This document shows positions 17,241 through 26,234 of a stretch of 64,000 nt of DNA, one piece after another. The stretch is from Cyanobacteria bacterium FACHB-63. Lineage in GTDB: Bacteria > Cyanobacteriota > Cyanobacteriia > Leptolyngbyales > Leptolyngbyaceae. The translations under genes were made by a program, and so were the position numbers. The notes beneath the pieces are model-generated. The model did no database searches. It was given only the letters and a program-made list of their open reading frames with translations, and was not told the DNA's origin. The stretch is taken from NCBI GenBank assembly GCA_014695255.1, contig JACJNX010000089.1:1-64000 (forward strand), given 5' to 3'. Each line of letters starts with the position of its first letter. The stretch's first letter is position 1.

Positions 17241-17455
17241 GAGATGCGCTCCTGCTGCACAAAGGACTCAACCCCTCAAACTACTAGGTTTAGCGATGGG
17301 TTTCAATATCCGATGTGCAAATTGTAATTCTTTCTATAGCTCCAGACGACGAACAATGTTCCAGCAAGGGACTTGAGAGGGGGAGCATCCCAAATGTGCA
17401 AATCTGAATCAGATAGCATAAAGTGAAGGAGTTCTCAATTCAGGAGCGAGGCAAA

Positions 17456-17748
17456 TGGCTCCAGATCAACAAGCTTGATTGAAAGCCTGTATCCGAGAAG
17501 CGGCTAGTCTTTTGTACGAAGCCAGAGAGCAAGAGATGCAAACGTTGGAAGACATAGAGCGGACGGTGCGAGAGCAGGTGTTGAGCGAGGTTGCCCCTGA
17601 AATTGGAAATTTTTTATCGAGCAGGTCATGCAAACGGTTCAAGGGCGAGCGCGGCGAATCAAAAGCTGTATCGGGAAACTAACCCTGCATCAACAACAAG
17701 CGCAACGATTGGGAGTCGAACGGTACACTCGGATTAGTCCTATGCTGA
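17456..17748 (+). pseudogene. ISKra4-type transposase N-terminal remnant
   Basis: MAPDQQA at 17456 is followed by an in-frame TGA (17477-17479). The same frame then continues with the ISKra4-like stretch ACIREAASLLYEAREQEMQT and the ...SPEIG-like motif EVAPEIGNFL. A frameshift near 17625 moves the match to the frame that reads RRIKSCIGKL and QRLGVERYTRISP. Nothing of the catalytic part remains. The second frame runs without a stop into the PAAR gene. No terminal repeats were identified. Confidence 0.65.
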
Positions 17749-18104
17749 TTATTCCTTCGCTACCAACGGTAAAAACAACTCCGCCTAAACCCGCAGTTGG
17801 CTCAGAGGATGAAACGATACCGGGAGCGATTCCAGAGAATCCGACTGCTATTAAGCCTATCCAACCTGATGCAGTGACTCAAATGAGCAGTACGATCACC
17901 AGTATGGCAGGGAATGCCGACCGTCATTTATGTCTGACGCTCTTACCGATTCCACCACATGGCCCAGGAGTGGTGATCAATGGCAGCAAAACGGTGTTAG
18001 TGAATGGGCTGCCCGCCTGCCCTCAGAGTGATCGGATCCTGGAAGCGATCGGGCCACTGAATCGAATTACAAAGGGCTGTACCAACGTTCTGGTTGGGGG
18101 ATAG
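17742..18104 (+). CDS. PAAR-motif protein
   Basis: Small protein with a C-terminal PAAR-like domain: HLCLTLLPIPPHGPGVVING followed by TVLVNGLPAC and CTNVLVGG. PAAR proteins cap the spikes of contractile injection systems (T6SS, eCIS) and bind zinc through His/Cys. The ATG at 17742 gives 120 aa. The frame is open back to 17628 but that part is transposase debris, so the longer start is an accidental fusion. A Pro/Thr-rich linker separates the start from the domain. No VgrG, sheath or effector gene is adjacent, so it may be an orphan or a displaced fragment. Confidence 0.65.
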   Translation: MLIIPSLPTVKTTPPKPAVGSEDETIPGAIPENPTAIKPIQPDAVTQMSSTITSMAGNADRHLCLTLLPIPPHGPGVVINGSKTVLVNGLPACPQSDRILEAIGPLNRITKGCTNVLVGG

Positions 18105-18147
18105 GTTAGAGGGCAAGATGGTAATTTTACAAGCGGAGCAGATTCCG

Positions 18148-18351
18148 CTAATGAAAGAAGGGAAGCGGAAACTTAACCGCAAGATAAATAACACCCGCAA
18201 ACGCAAAAAGTGTTGCAAACCCAATGTAAACCATCTTGAATTCGTGATGCTCGATCGCATCTTCAAGCTTCTGATTTAGTTCTTGACGAAACTCGTTAAT
18301 CTTCTCTTTGCCGGTTTGATCAACTGGCGGACGTTGAGCTTTTCTAACCAT
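18148..18351 (-). CDS. Small single-pass membrane protein
   Basis: A 67-aa protein with a charged amphipathic helix (KINEFRQELNQKLEDAIEHHEF) followed by one transmembrane helix (MVYIGFATLFAFAGVIYLAV). AGAGG lies close to the ATG. Function unknown. It is divergent from the Rieske genes, with about 145 bp between. Confidence 0.6.
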   Translation of the reverse strand: MVRKAQRPPVDQTGKEKINEFRQELNQKLEDAIEHHEFKMVYIGFATLFAFAGVIYLAVKFPLPFFH

Positions 18352-18496
18352 AGCCTCTGTTTTTGTACAATCTTGCTTTGCATGAAGAGTACCCGATTCT
18401 GCTGAGAGAATTATCTTTCATCACCGTTATTCTGATATCGGCTTGGGAATCATAGGGCTATCTCTAAACCTTGCAAAACGAGTGGGGCGATCGCAC

Positions 18497-19603
18497 GTGC
18501 TCAAAAACTTCTGGTATGCGGTTGAATTCAGTGCTGCTGTCACAACTAAACCGAAACAGATCACGCTGATGGGACAGCACTATGTTCTCTATCGAGATGC
18601 AGATCATCAAGTGATTGCTCTCGACGATCGGTGTGCCCATCGGGGGGCGGCTTTATCCGGAGGTTGGGTTGAAGAAGGTTGTCTGCGTTGTCCCTATCAT
18701 GGTTGGAAGTATCAATCAGATGGAACTTGTATCGAAGTTCCAGCGAATCAAGCAGATGTGCCGATTCCTAAGCGGGCACGAGTTGGAACTTACCCAGCTC
18801 AGGAAAAGTATGGTTTTATTTGGATATTTGTGGGAGATGCGCCAGAGGCAGAGCGTCCGCCGATTCCACCGTTTCCAGAATACGGCGACCCAGCTTGGCG
18901 GCAGGTTCAAGGCGAATATGTTTGGAATGCTCACTATACTCGCGTGATTGAGAGTGGCTTAGATACTTCCCATGCGCCTTTCGTTCATGCTGCTTTTTTC
19001 AATAACCGGGATGATGCAGAGGTTTGGGATTACGAAGTCGAGAGCGAGGAATGGAGTACAAGCGCGACTGTTCGCACTAAGCCACCCAAGCGAGTAGGAC
19101 TGCTGAAATACATTGTGAAGCGCGATCGTCCTTACTCCAGTGCAACCTTGACGGTTTATCTGCCAAACATCAACCGCATTGCACTAGACTTTAACTTCCG
19201 TGGCTATCAATATGTCTACTTTGCAACCAACATTCCCGTTGACGAAAATACAACCTTAACGAAGTGGATTGGAGTCCGCAACTTCCTCACGCAACCCTGG
19301 GCGGACTACAACTCGATCAAAAACACAGTCGATACCTATCTGGAAGACAAAGCAGTGATTGAGGCGCAAGAACCCCGCGTTGTGCCTTATGGATTAACCG
19401 AAGAGGTGTTAGTAGCTTCAGATAATCTACTCGTTGCTTATCGCAAACTACTGCGTAAGTTCCTAGATAAAGGCTGGGGAATTGGAGATTACTCTACTAA
19501 AGCAAAACACAAATCAGCTTCAGGGACTGAATCTAGCCAAAGTTTGTTTGAGCAATCGATCGCTCAGTCATCGGAACACCCTGTAGAAGTTGCGAAGACT
19601 TAA
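18497..19603 (+). CDS. Rieske non-heme iron oxygenase (first copy)
   Basis: Rieske-type oxygenase related to pheophorbide a oxygenase/vanillate demethylase-like proteins. A GTG start at 18497 (VLKNFWYAVEF) is chosen because it aligns with the ATG start MFKNFWYAIEF of the next gene; the frame is open to 18443. The [2Fe-2S] ligands are in CAHRGA and CPYHGW. The mononuclear iron site shows SGLDTSHAPFVHAAF. About 368 aa, with a hydrophilic C-terminal tail of roughly 35 aa absent from the second copy. It is followed 12 bp later by a paralogue and then devBCA. Substrate unknown. Confidence 0.87.
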   Translation: MLKNFWYAVEFSAAVTTKPKQITLMGQHYVLYRDADHQVIALDDRCAHRGAALSGGWVEEGCLRCPYHGWKYQSDGTCIEVPANQADVPIPKRARVGTYPAQEKYGFIWIFVGDAPEAERPPIPPFPEYGDPAWRQVQGEYVWNAHYTRVIESGLDTSHAPFVHAAFFNNRDDAEVWDYEVESEEWSTSATVRTKPPKRVGLLKYIVKRDRPYSSATLTVYLPNINRIALDFNFRGYQYVYFATNIPVDENTTLTKWIGVRNFLTQPWADYNSIKNTVDTYLEDKAVIEAQEPRVVPYGLTEEVLVASDNLLVAYRKLLRKFLDKGWGIGDYSTKAKHKSASGTESSQSLFEQSIAQSSEHPVEVAKT

Positions 19604-19615
19604 GGAGTCTCAACG

Positions 19616-20632
19616 ATGTTCAAGAATTTCTGGTATGCCATTGAATTTAGCAAGGCAATCACACAGCGCCCAACCCTTGTTACATTAATGGGCAGGAAAA
19701 TGGCGGTGTATCGTGACAGCCAAGGAAAAGTGATCGCACTTGACAATCGTTGTGCCCATCGAGGCGCATCTTTAGCGGGTGGATGGGTTGAAGGAGATTG
19801 TCTTCGCTGTCCCTATCATGGCTGGAGGTATGAGGCAGATGGTTCCTGTAGTGAGATTCCGGCAAATTCAGCCTCAACTCCTATTCCGAAACGAGCGAAA
19901 GTAGAAGCTTATCCGGTGCAAGAGAAATACGGATTTATTTGGGTGTTTGTCGGTGATTTACTGGAGGGCGATCGTCCCCCTCTTCCCTCGTTCCCGCAGT
20001 TTGAAAACCCAGTTCGCGCACCCGCTCAGAGCATTTATACCTTTAACGCTCATTTCACTCGCACAATGGAGAACACGCTAGATGTTTCCCATGCTCCATT
20101 CATGCACGGGGGTTCAGTCGGGAAAAGTAAAACTCCTGAGAACACGGTGATCGAGGATTATGACCTGAACGTGACTGAATGGGGATTATCCGCAACTTTA
20201 GGCATCAAGATTAACCGTATTAACGGGCCGATGCAATTTTTCTTGAAAGATGATGATCAAGACCCTTGGAAACAGTATATTTTTGCACCACCAAACATCA
20301 CCTATTCCGGTGTGAACTTTGGCAAATTCAAGATTGAAAGTATCTTGGCTCATATTCCAGTGGATGAAAATACGACGATCGTTAAATCGATCAACATTCG
20401 CAGCTTTCTCAATCATGTTCCTGGGTTGAGCCATTGGTTAGATCACAATACATCTCAGGTCGGTACTCGCATTTGTATGGAGGATAACGTCGTTGTCCAA
20501 ACTCAGATCCCTCGACTTGCACCGCTCAATAACAGTACCGAATTAATGGTTGCTTCGGATGCGACATTGATTGCTTATCGAAAACTGCTGAAAAAGTTTT
20601 CGGACATGGGGTGGGTGATGGAAGCCTCCTGA
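19616..20632 (+). CDS. Rieske non-heme iron oxygenase (second copy)
   Basis: Paralogue of the preceding gene, 338 aa, with AAGGAG upstream. The cluster ligands are in CAHRGA and CPYHGW, and the mononuclear iron site is NTLDVSHAPFMHGG. Both copies appear catalytically complete, so they may act as successive oxygenases or as a hetero-oligomer. It ends 51 bp before devB. No dedicated ferredoxin or reductase is encoded nearby, so electrons probably come from photosynthetic ferredoxin (inference). Confidence 0.87.
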   Translation: MFKNFWYAIEFSKAITQRPTLVTLMGRKMAVYRDSQGKVIALDNRCAHRGASLAGGWVEGDCLRCPYHGWRYEADGSCSEIPANSASTPIPKRAKVEAYPVQEKYGFIWVFVGDLLEGDRPPLPSFPQFENPVRAPAQSIYTFNAHFTRTMENTLDVSHAPFMHGGSVGKSKTPENTVIEDYDLNVTEWGLSATLGIKINRINGPMQFFLKDDDQDPWKQYIFAPPNITYSGVNFGKFKIESILAHIPVDENTTIVKSINIRSFLNHVPGLSHWLDHNTSQVGTRICMEDNVVVQTQIPRLAPLNNSTELMVASDATLIAYRKLLKKFSDMGWVMEAS

Positions 20633-20683
20633 TTTGTTTCACACTGCGGTATTGCTGTCATTGCCCTTCACTGTGCTGGATCT

Positions 20684-21868
20684 ATGGTGCAAAAACGAAT
20701 TCCTCTCAAAACAATTAGCTACGGGCTAATCGGGGCAATCTCGATCGGGTCGCTGGGATTAGGTGCAACGTATTTGTCTCAGTCTAAAGTGAAACAAAAT
20801 GCGGATGTAGGTCTATCAAGCCAACCTGCACCTGTGCAGTCTGTGACTGCTTTAGGTCGAGTTGAACCGAAAGGATCTGTGATCAAGGTTTCTGTTGTGA
20901 ATGCAAGAGATAGCCGAGTGGATCGGCTATTGGTCAAGCAAGGCGATCAAGTGCAAGCAGGGCAGGTAATTGCGATTTTGCAGGGATTGGATAAGAAGCA
21001 GGCAGCACTCGAACAAGCGAAGCAAAATGTTGCGGTGATGCAAGCAAAGCTGGCACAAACTAGAGTAGGCAGTGCAACTGTAAGTGGATTGTCTGCACAA
21101 AAGGCAGCGATCACACGGTTAACCGCGCAATTTGAAACCGAAATGGCTGCAAGACAAGCAGCAGTCACTCGTGCTGAAGCTGAAGTTCGGAATGCTCAAG
21201 CGAGTTATCAACGATCGCAGAAACTCCAAAAAGAAGGAGCAATCAGTGCCTCTCTTTTAGACAACGATCGCAGAAGCTTTGAGACTGCTACCGCATCCTT
21301 GCAAGAAGCAAAAGCACAACTGCAAGAAACAAAGCTGACTGTATCTGCCCAGATTCAGGAAGAAACCGCTAAGCTACAAGCACTAAGTGAAGTTCGTCCA
21401 ACCGATCTTCAAGTTCCTCAAGCTGAGATAGAGTATGCGATCGCTCAACAAAAACAGGCAGAAACTCAACTGGGAGATTCGTATGTCCGCGCTCCGATCG
21501 CGGGTCAGATTTTAAGAATCAATACGCAGATTGGGGAGCAAGTTAATGCAGAGCAAGGCATCGTCGATCTGGGACAAACTGATCAAATGTATGTTGTTGC
21601 CGAGGTATATGAAACCGACATTCCCAAAGTGAAACGGGGACAACAAGCTCTGCTCACGAGTGAAAATGGCGGGTTTAATCAGCAACTACGCGGCATAGTC
21701 GAACAAATCGGACTTCAAATCAAAAAAACTGATTCGTTGAATACCGATCCAGCCGCAGACAAAAATGCGCGAGTCGTGGAAGTCAAAATTCGGCTTGATC
21801 CAGAAGATAGTAAAAAAGTTGCAGAACTCACCTATATGCAGGTACGAGTTCAAATTCGTTTGGACTGA
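20684..21868 (+). CDS. devB: DevB-type membrane fusion protein of an ABC exporter
   Basis: HlyD/DevB-family adaptor, 394 aa. One N-terminal transmembrane helix (residues about 10-30) leads to a lipoyl-like half (TALGRVEPKGSVIKVS, QGDQVQAGQVIAIL), a long coiled-coil hairpin rich in Ala/Gln/Glu (about residues 105-250) and the second lipoyl half (YVRAPIAGQIL, GEQVNAEQGIVDLG). It links the inner-membrane DevCA pump to a TolC-like outer-membrane channel. It is transcribed with devC and devA, directly downstream of the Rieske genes. Confidence 0.9.
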   Translation: MVQKRIPLKTISYGLIGAISIGSLGLGATYLSQSKVKQNADVGLSSQPAPVQSVTALGRVEPKGSVIKVSVVNARDSRVDRLLVKQGDQVQAGQVIAILQGLDKKQAALEQAKQNVAVMQAKLAQTRVGSATVSGLSAQKAAITRLTAQFETEMAARQAAVTRAEAEVRNAQASYQRSQKLQKEGAISASLLDNDRRSFETATASLQEAKAQLQETKLTVSAQIQEETAKLQALSEVRPTDLQVPQAEIEYAIAQQKQAETQLGDSYVRAPIAGQILRINTQIGEQVNAEQGIVDLGQTDQMYVVAEVYETDIPKVKRGQQALLTSENGGFNQQLRGIVEQIGLQIKKTDSLNTDPAADKNARVVEVKIRLDPEDSKKVAELTYMQVRVQIRLD

Positions 21869-21898
21869 TTGGAATCCCTTACTCATTTAACTGCGACC

Positions 21899-23083
21899 AT
21901 GCCCTTTCTTCTTCCCAAACGACTGGTTAATCGCTTCGCTCAGGAGCCTCCCTTAGCTTGGTCGCAGCTTTCCCATCAGAAAGTGCGTTTAATTGTCGGA
22001 CTGGCAGGGATCTCCTTTGCCAATATTCTCATCTTTATGCAGTTGGGCTTTCGAGCAGCGATGTTTGATGGGGTATCGCGAATTCAGGAGAACCTCAAAG
22101 GGGATCTCTTTCTGGTGAATCGAACGACTCAGTTTCTTGGAAATAAAACTATCCCTAAAGCGCAACTGTATCGGGCGAATGGAATTCAGGGAATTGCTTC
22201 TGTTGATCCGCTTTACTACAGCCGGACTTCTTGGGTGAATCCACAAACCAAAGAACTCGCAGATGTGAATATCATTGCTTTTAACCCAGCACGATCGGCG
22301 ATGGATCTACCAGAAATTCGTGGGCAACTTGGAACGATCGCACAACAAGATACGGTTTTATTTGATAGTAAATCTCTTCCGTCTCTGGGATCTGTGGGCG
22401 AACTGTTCAGCAAAGGAAATCCCGTTAATAGTGTTGTAGGTGGGCGAAAAATTTCGGTTGGGGGGCTTTATAGTCTAGGCAGTAGTTTGTTCAAACAGGG
22501 ACATATCGTGATGAGCGATACCAACTACTTGCGGCTCTTTGGTCAAGCTGGAGCAGATGAAGTTCATCTGGGAATGATTACCCTGGAACCTGGCGCTAAT
22601 CCGAACGCTGTGACTCAAGGTTTACAAAAGCTGTTACCGCAAGATATCAAGGTTCTGAATCGTCAAGAATTTATCGCATTAGAGCAAGGATACTGGGCGA
22701 AACAACCCCCTGGAATTATCTTCAATTTCGGCACAGTGATGGGGTTTATTGTTGGCATTGTAATTGTTTATCAGGTGCTCTACACCGATGTGAATGATCA
22801 CCTGCCAGAATATGCAACCTTGAAAGCGATCGGCTACTCTGATTCGCGACTGTTAGGAATCATTTTTCAAGAAGCGATCGTTCTAGGCGTACTCGGTTTC
22901 CTGCCTGGATTTGCTTGTTCTGTGGGAATGTATGGGTTGCTTGGAACTTTAACTCGTGTTGCGATCGTGATGCGTCCTGATGTGGCGCTGCAAGTCTTCA
23001 TTCTGACGCTGTTAATGTGTTTGATTTCAGCCGCGATCGCAGTGCGAAAATTGCGCTCTGCTGATCCAGCAGATGTATTTTAG
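21899..23083 (+). CDS. devC: DevC-type ABC exporter permease
   Basis: FtsX-like permease of a DevBCA exporter. The ATG at 21899 (MPFLLPKRLVNRFAQEPPLAW) is preferred over the upstream TTG at 21869. About 394 aa with four transmembrane segments: one near residue 40 (VGLAGISFANILIFMQLGF), then after a large periplasmic domain (QENLKGDLFLVNRTTQF...) three more toward the C-terminus. The gene starts 30 bp after devB and ends 11 bp before devA. The family exports glycolipids in heterocyst formers and other lipids elsewhere. Confidence 0.9.
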   Translation: MPFLLPKRLVNRFAQEPPLAWSQLSHQKVRLIVGLAGISFANILIFMQLGFRAAMFDGVSRIQENLKGDLFLVNRTTQFLGNKTIPKAQLYRANGIQGIASVDPLYYSRTSWVNPQTKELADVNIIAFNPARSAMDLPEIRGQLGTIAQQDTVLFDSKSLPSLGSVGELFSKGNPVNSVVGGRKISVGGLYSLGSSLFKQGHIVMSDTNYLRLFGQAGADEVHLGMITLEPGANPNAVTQGLQKLLPQDIKVLNRQEFIALEQGYWAKQPPGIIFNFGTVMGFIVGIVIVYQVLYTDVNDHLPEYATLKAIGYSDSRLLGIIFQEAIVLGVLGFLPGFACSVGMYGLLGTLTRVAIVMRPDVALQVFILTLLMCLISAAIAVRKLRSADPADVF

Positions 23084-23094
23084 AGAGAGCATTT

Positions 23095-23778
23095 ATGTCT
23101 CAAGCTCCTGTGATTGTCGCTAAGCAGCTAAATCATTCTTTTGGTAGGGGCACACTCCAAAAACCCGTGCTTTCAGAGATTGATCTGGAGATTTATGCAG
23201 GTGAAATAGTGATTTTGACGGGTCCTTCTGGAAGTGGAAAAACGACGCTATTAAGCTTAATGGGCGGATTGAGATCAGTTCAAGAAGGCAGTTTGAAGAT
23301 TTTAGATCAGGAACTCTGTGGAGCTAGTAAACAACAACTGGTACAGGTACGGAGCCAGATTGGATATATCTTTCAGGCACACAATTTACTGGATTGTTTA
23401 ACAGCTCAGCAAAACGTCGGGATGTCTCTACGCTTGCACAAAGCTCTGTCATTAACTGAGCGGATCAATCGTTCTGTAGCAATGCTACATGCAGTTGGTT
23501 TAGGGCATCGGATTAACTATTATCCAAATGATTTATCTGGTGGACAGAAACAACGAGTTGCGATCGCTCGTGCTTTAGTCAGTCAACCGAAAATGGTTCT
23601 AGCAGATGAACCAACCGCAGCGTTAGATAGTAAATCGGGACGAGATGTGGTGGAAATCATGCAGCGATTAGCAAAAGAGCAGGGTTGTACAATCCTGCTC
23701 GTCACACACGATAACCGAATTTTAGATATTGCCGATCGTATCATTCACATGGAAGATGGACGACTGGTAGCGACTTAA
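23095..23778 (+). CDS. devA: DevA-type ABC exporter ATPase
   Basis: ABC ATPase of 227 aa of the LolD/MacB/DevA class. It has Walker A (GPSGSGKTTLL), Q-loop (GYIFQAHNLLD), signature (LSGGQKQRVAIARAL), Walker B (MVLADEPTAALD) and H-loop (LLVTHDN). GAGAG precedes the ATG. Last gene of the Rieske-devBCA run; no terminator was recognised after it. Confidence 0.92.
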   Translation: MSQAPVIVAKQLNHSFGRGTLQKPVLSEIDLEIYAGEIVILTGPSGSGKTTLLSLMGGLRSVQEGSLKILDQELCGASKQQLVQVRSQIGYIFQAHNLLDCLTAQQNVGMSLRLHKALSLTERINRSVAMLHAVGLGHRINYYPNDLSGGQKQRVAIARALVSQPKMVLADEPTAALDSKSGRDVVEIMQRLAKEQGCTILLVTHDNRILDIADRIIHMEDGRLVAT

Positions 23779-24177
23779 GCTGCTCTAGGCCTTAGCTCGA
23801 CTTTATCCATTCAATGAGTAGATGTGTCGTGTCAATTACTTTTGAGCTTCGCGTCAATTAGAACAAATGCTCAAATCCTTGCAGATGCACAGCGTTGCCT
23901 TCGGCTAGGCACAGCCACCGCATCTCAGTATAATTGTCGCGAACCCGATTCGTAATTGACGTGGCATACGAGGCGTGATAATTCTGTTTGCAGATCATGC
24001 TCTAGAAATCTCTCATTCTTCCTCTGACTCACCACTAGCATGATTTCTCCTCTTACCCTTTCTACAGAAAATGGTTGCTCTTTATTTTGAGATAAAATGC
24101 ACCCAGAATTGATTGTCTGTGCAACAGGTTCTTTCAATTAGCCCATAGGAATAGTGGAGAAACTTACCCTTCGTATC
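23779..24177. other. Intergenic region between devA and IS1, no gene supported
   Basis: Contains a few scattered TGTCAATTA/TAATTGACG motifs (about 23835, 23860 and 23953). There is also a short minus-strand stretch near 23940-23865 reading RDNYTEMRWLCLAEGNAVHL before a stop, which could be the tail of a decayed gene. I cannot assign it. The IS1 element bounds it on the right. Confidence 0.4.
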
Positions 24178-24934
24178 CGGCGTTGCATAATAGAGGGGGG
24201 AATTGGGATGAGTTCTAATGCAATGTCCAGAATGCCAATCGACTCACATCCGTAAGAACGGCAAGAGAAGAGGGAAACAAAATTACATCTGCGTCGATTG
24301 TAGCCGTCAATTCATTGATAGCTATAGTGCGCCTCAAGGATACAGGGATGACATCAAGCAGCAATGTTTACGAATGTATGTCAATGGCATGGGGTTTCGC
24401 GGGATTGAACGAGTGACGGGTGTTCACCATACAACTGTAATCTACTGGGTTAAACAAGTTGGGGAACACCTGCCGGATGCTTATGACCCACTAGAAACCC
24501 CGCAAGTTGGAGAACTCGATGAACTCGAAACATTTGTTGGGGCTAAAAAAACAAAATCTGGCTGTGGACAGTGGTAGACCATTTTAGAGCAGGCAGTCTC
24601 GGTTGGGTGTTGGGGGATCATAGTGCAAAGACGTTTGAACCTTTGTGGGCAATCGTTGGAGCATGGCAATGTTATTTCTATGTGACCGACGGTTGGAGCG
24701 TCTATCCGGGGTTCATGCCAGCAGGTGACCAGATTGTGAGCAAAACTTACAGGACACGAGTGGAATCTGAGAATACCCGCTTGCGGCACTATCTCGCACG
24801 ATTACATCGCAAAACATTGTGCTATTCCAAGTCAGAAGAAATGCTGCGGCATTCAATTCGCTTGTTACTTCACTACTTGAGGTTCTGGGATGTCCCCATT
24901 CCTGTTTGATTCCTCCCGCTATTATGCAACGCCG
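24178..24934 (+). mobile_element. IS1-family insertion sequence, apparently complete
   Basis: Perfect 16-bp terminal inverted repeats CGGCGTTGCATAATAG (24178-24193) and CTATTATGCAACGCCG (24919-24934) bracket a 757-bp element, the usual IS1 size. It carries the two overlapping transposase frames. No 8-9 bp target duplication is visible at the flanks, which suggests later rearrangement or deletion on one side. Confidence 0.9.
24218..24909 (+). CDS. IS1 transposase (InsA-InsB by -1 frameshift)
   Basis: Frame 1 (24218-24577) encodes the zinc-finger/helix-turn-helix part: CPECQSTHIRKNGKRRGKQN, CVDC, GFRGIERVTGVHHTTVIYWV. The DDE part continues in the -1 frame to 24909 (KNKIWLWTVVDHFRAGSLGW, FYVTDGWSVYPGFMP, RTRVESENTRLRHYLARLHR). 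The switch occurs at a run of seven A followed by C at 24545-24552, the kind of slippery site used by IS1 to make InsAB'. After slipping the protein reads GAKKNKIWLW. Both frames are otherwise intact, so the element may be active. Confidence 0.88.
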
Positions 24935-25034
24935 ACAAGGGCAGATCACTCCACAGGCTCAACGCAGAATACAACTCTACCAACAGTTTACTAGCCAGTT
25001 AGGCGTAACTCCTGGTGGAAATCTTTCGTGCTAG
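24935..25034 (+). pseudogene. Orphan coding tail to the right of IS1
   Basis: Immediately after the IS1 right end a frame reads RRQGQITPQAQRRIQLYQQF and ends at TAG 25032-25034. It looks like the last ~33 codons of a gene cut by the IS1 insertion or an associated deletion. No matching 5' part is seen left of the element. Family not recognised. Confidence 0.3.
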
Positions 25035-25128
25035 AACCCAGTTCGCTTAACAACAAATCGCCCTAAATTCAAGCTTTTGTGTTGGTTCGTTGATCAGTAG
25101 CAATCTACTAAACAGTAAGGAGATTACG

Positions 25129-25977
25129 ATGTTAGACAGTACATTAGACTCGATTAAAGTTTGTATTGATGTCTTCCCAGATGGAGATGCTCGTGGTGCC
25201 GTTATCAAAGACAAAAAGTGGGAACCAGGTCAAACGTTGCGGGTTCGCTTTCTAGATGGTGGTCTGATCGTTTAGCAAAAAATTGAAGCAATCGCGCATC
25301 AATGGAGCCAATATATCAATATTCAATTTCAGTTTGGCAATGACCCCAATGCTGAAATTCGGATTTCCTGTCAACCGGGCGGCTCCTGGTCTTACATTGG
25401 AACCGATGCTTTAACAATCCCCCCCGATCGACCCACGATGAACTACGGTTGGCTTAAGCCAGATACTTCCGATGAAGAGTACTCCAGAGTGGTGCTGCAT
25501 GAGTTTGGACATGCACTGGGCTGCATCCACGAACACCAACATTCCGAAGCTGGAATTCCCTGGAATCGCGATGCTGTCTATCGCTACTACATGGAAAAGA
25601 ACAATTGGTCAAGAGAACAGGTTGACATCAACTTGTTTACGCACTACAGCAAAGATATCACTCAATTTTCCCACTTTGATACCGAGTCGATTATGCTTTA
25701 CGCTGTTCCGAAAGAATTGACTACAAATGGTTTCGAGGTCGGCTGGAATCGCTATCTGTCAGAAACAGACAAAGCGTTTATGAGTGCAGTGTATCCAGGA
25801 GAAAATGCTGGACGAACCTACACAGTACAACCGGGTGACTTTCTCTCAGCGATCGCTGAAAAATTCTATGGAGATGGAAGTGAAGCATCGTGGCGCAGGA
25901 TTTATGATGCAAATCGGAACACAATTGGACCCGATCCAACAAAACTCACCGCCGGGATGGTTCTGGTCATTCCATAG
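25129..25977 (+). pseudogene. Zinc metalloprotease with LysM domain, interrupted by one amber codon
   Basis: The ATG at 25129 follows AAGGAG. The frame is open to 25977 except for a single TAG at codon 49 (25273-25275), followed by CAA AAA ATT GAA. The protein after it is intact: the zinc site HEFGHALGCIHEHQH (HExxHxxGxxHE, astacin/metzincin-like), the Met-turn-like DTESIMLYAVP, and a C-terminal LysM domain (RTYTVQPGDFLSAIAEKFYG... LTAGMVLVIP). A CAG-to-TAG change would explain it. Without suppression only an internal start could give protein, for example the ATG at 25438, which retains the catalytic site. The product would have bound peptidoglycan or glycans through LysM. No signal peptide is visible. 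Confidence 0.75.
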
Positions 25978-26090
25978 GGGTCATGATTGAGTGTCATCCT
26001 TGAAGCCAGTGCTTGTCTACGATGAATTTCTTCAATGAAGGATATCGGCAGAGATTCATCACGTGGAAACGCAATCGTGAGAAAACTGCC

Positions 26091-26234
26091 ATGCTAGACG
26101 TTACTGTTCATCACAATCGTATTCACATTGGAGAACGATTCTCGGTGTCATTCCAGCGCACACTGAGAGTCCCAGAGGATGGTAGCGTCTATCCCCTATC
26201 CCCAGGGCTTGGAGCTTTTCCAATTCACCCTTGA
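26091..26234 (+). pseudogene. Truncated cyanobacterial hypothetical protein
   Basis: MLDVTVHHNRIHIGERFSVS followed by LRVPEDG-YPLSPGLGAFPI is the N-terminus of a family I have seen as an unnamed cyanobacterial protein that continues well beyond this point. Here the match stops at GAFPIH and a TGA follows (26232-26234). The frame is open upstream to 26013. Seen as an N-terminal fragment; the assignment is from memory. Confidence 0.45.

Noticed and set aside
17628-17741. Upstream extension of the PAAR protein
   Set aside because: This part matches ISKra4 transposase sequence, so it is treated as debris rather than a natural N-terminus.
20684-23778. Heterocyst glycolipid export function for devBCA
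   Set aside because: DevBCA paralogues are common in non-heterocystous cyanobacteria and no hgl genes are present, so a heterocyst role cannot be claimed.
23779-24177. TGTCAATTA-type motifs as transposon-end repeats
   Set aside because: Only three short, irregularly placed matches in both orientations; not distinguishable from chance.
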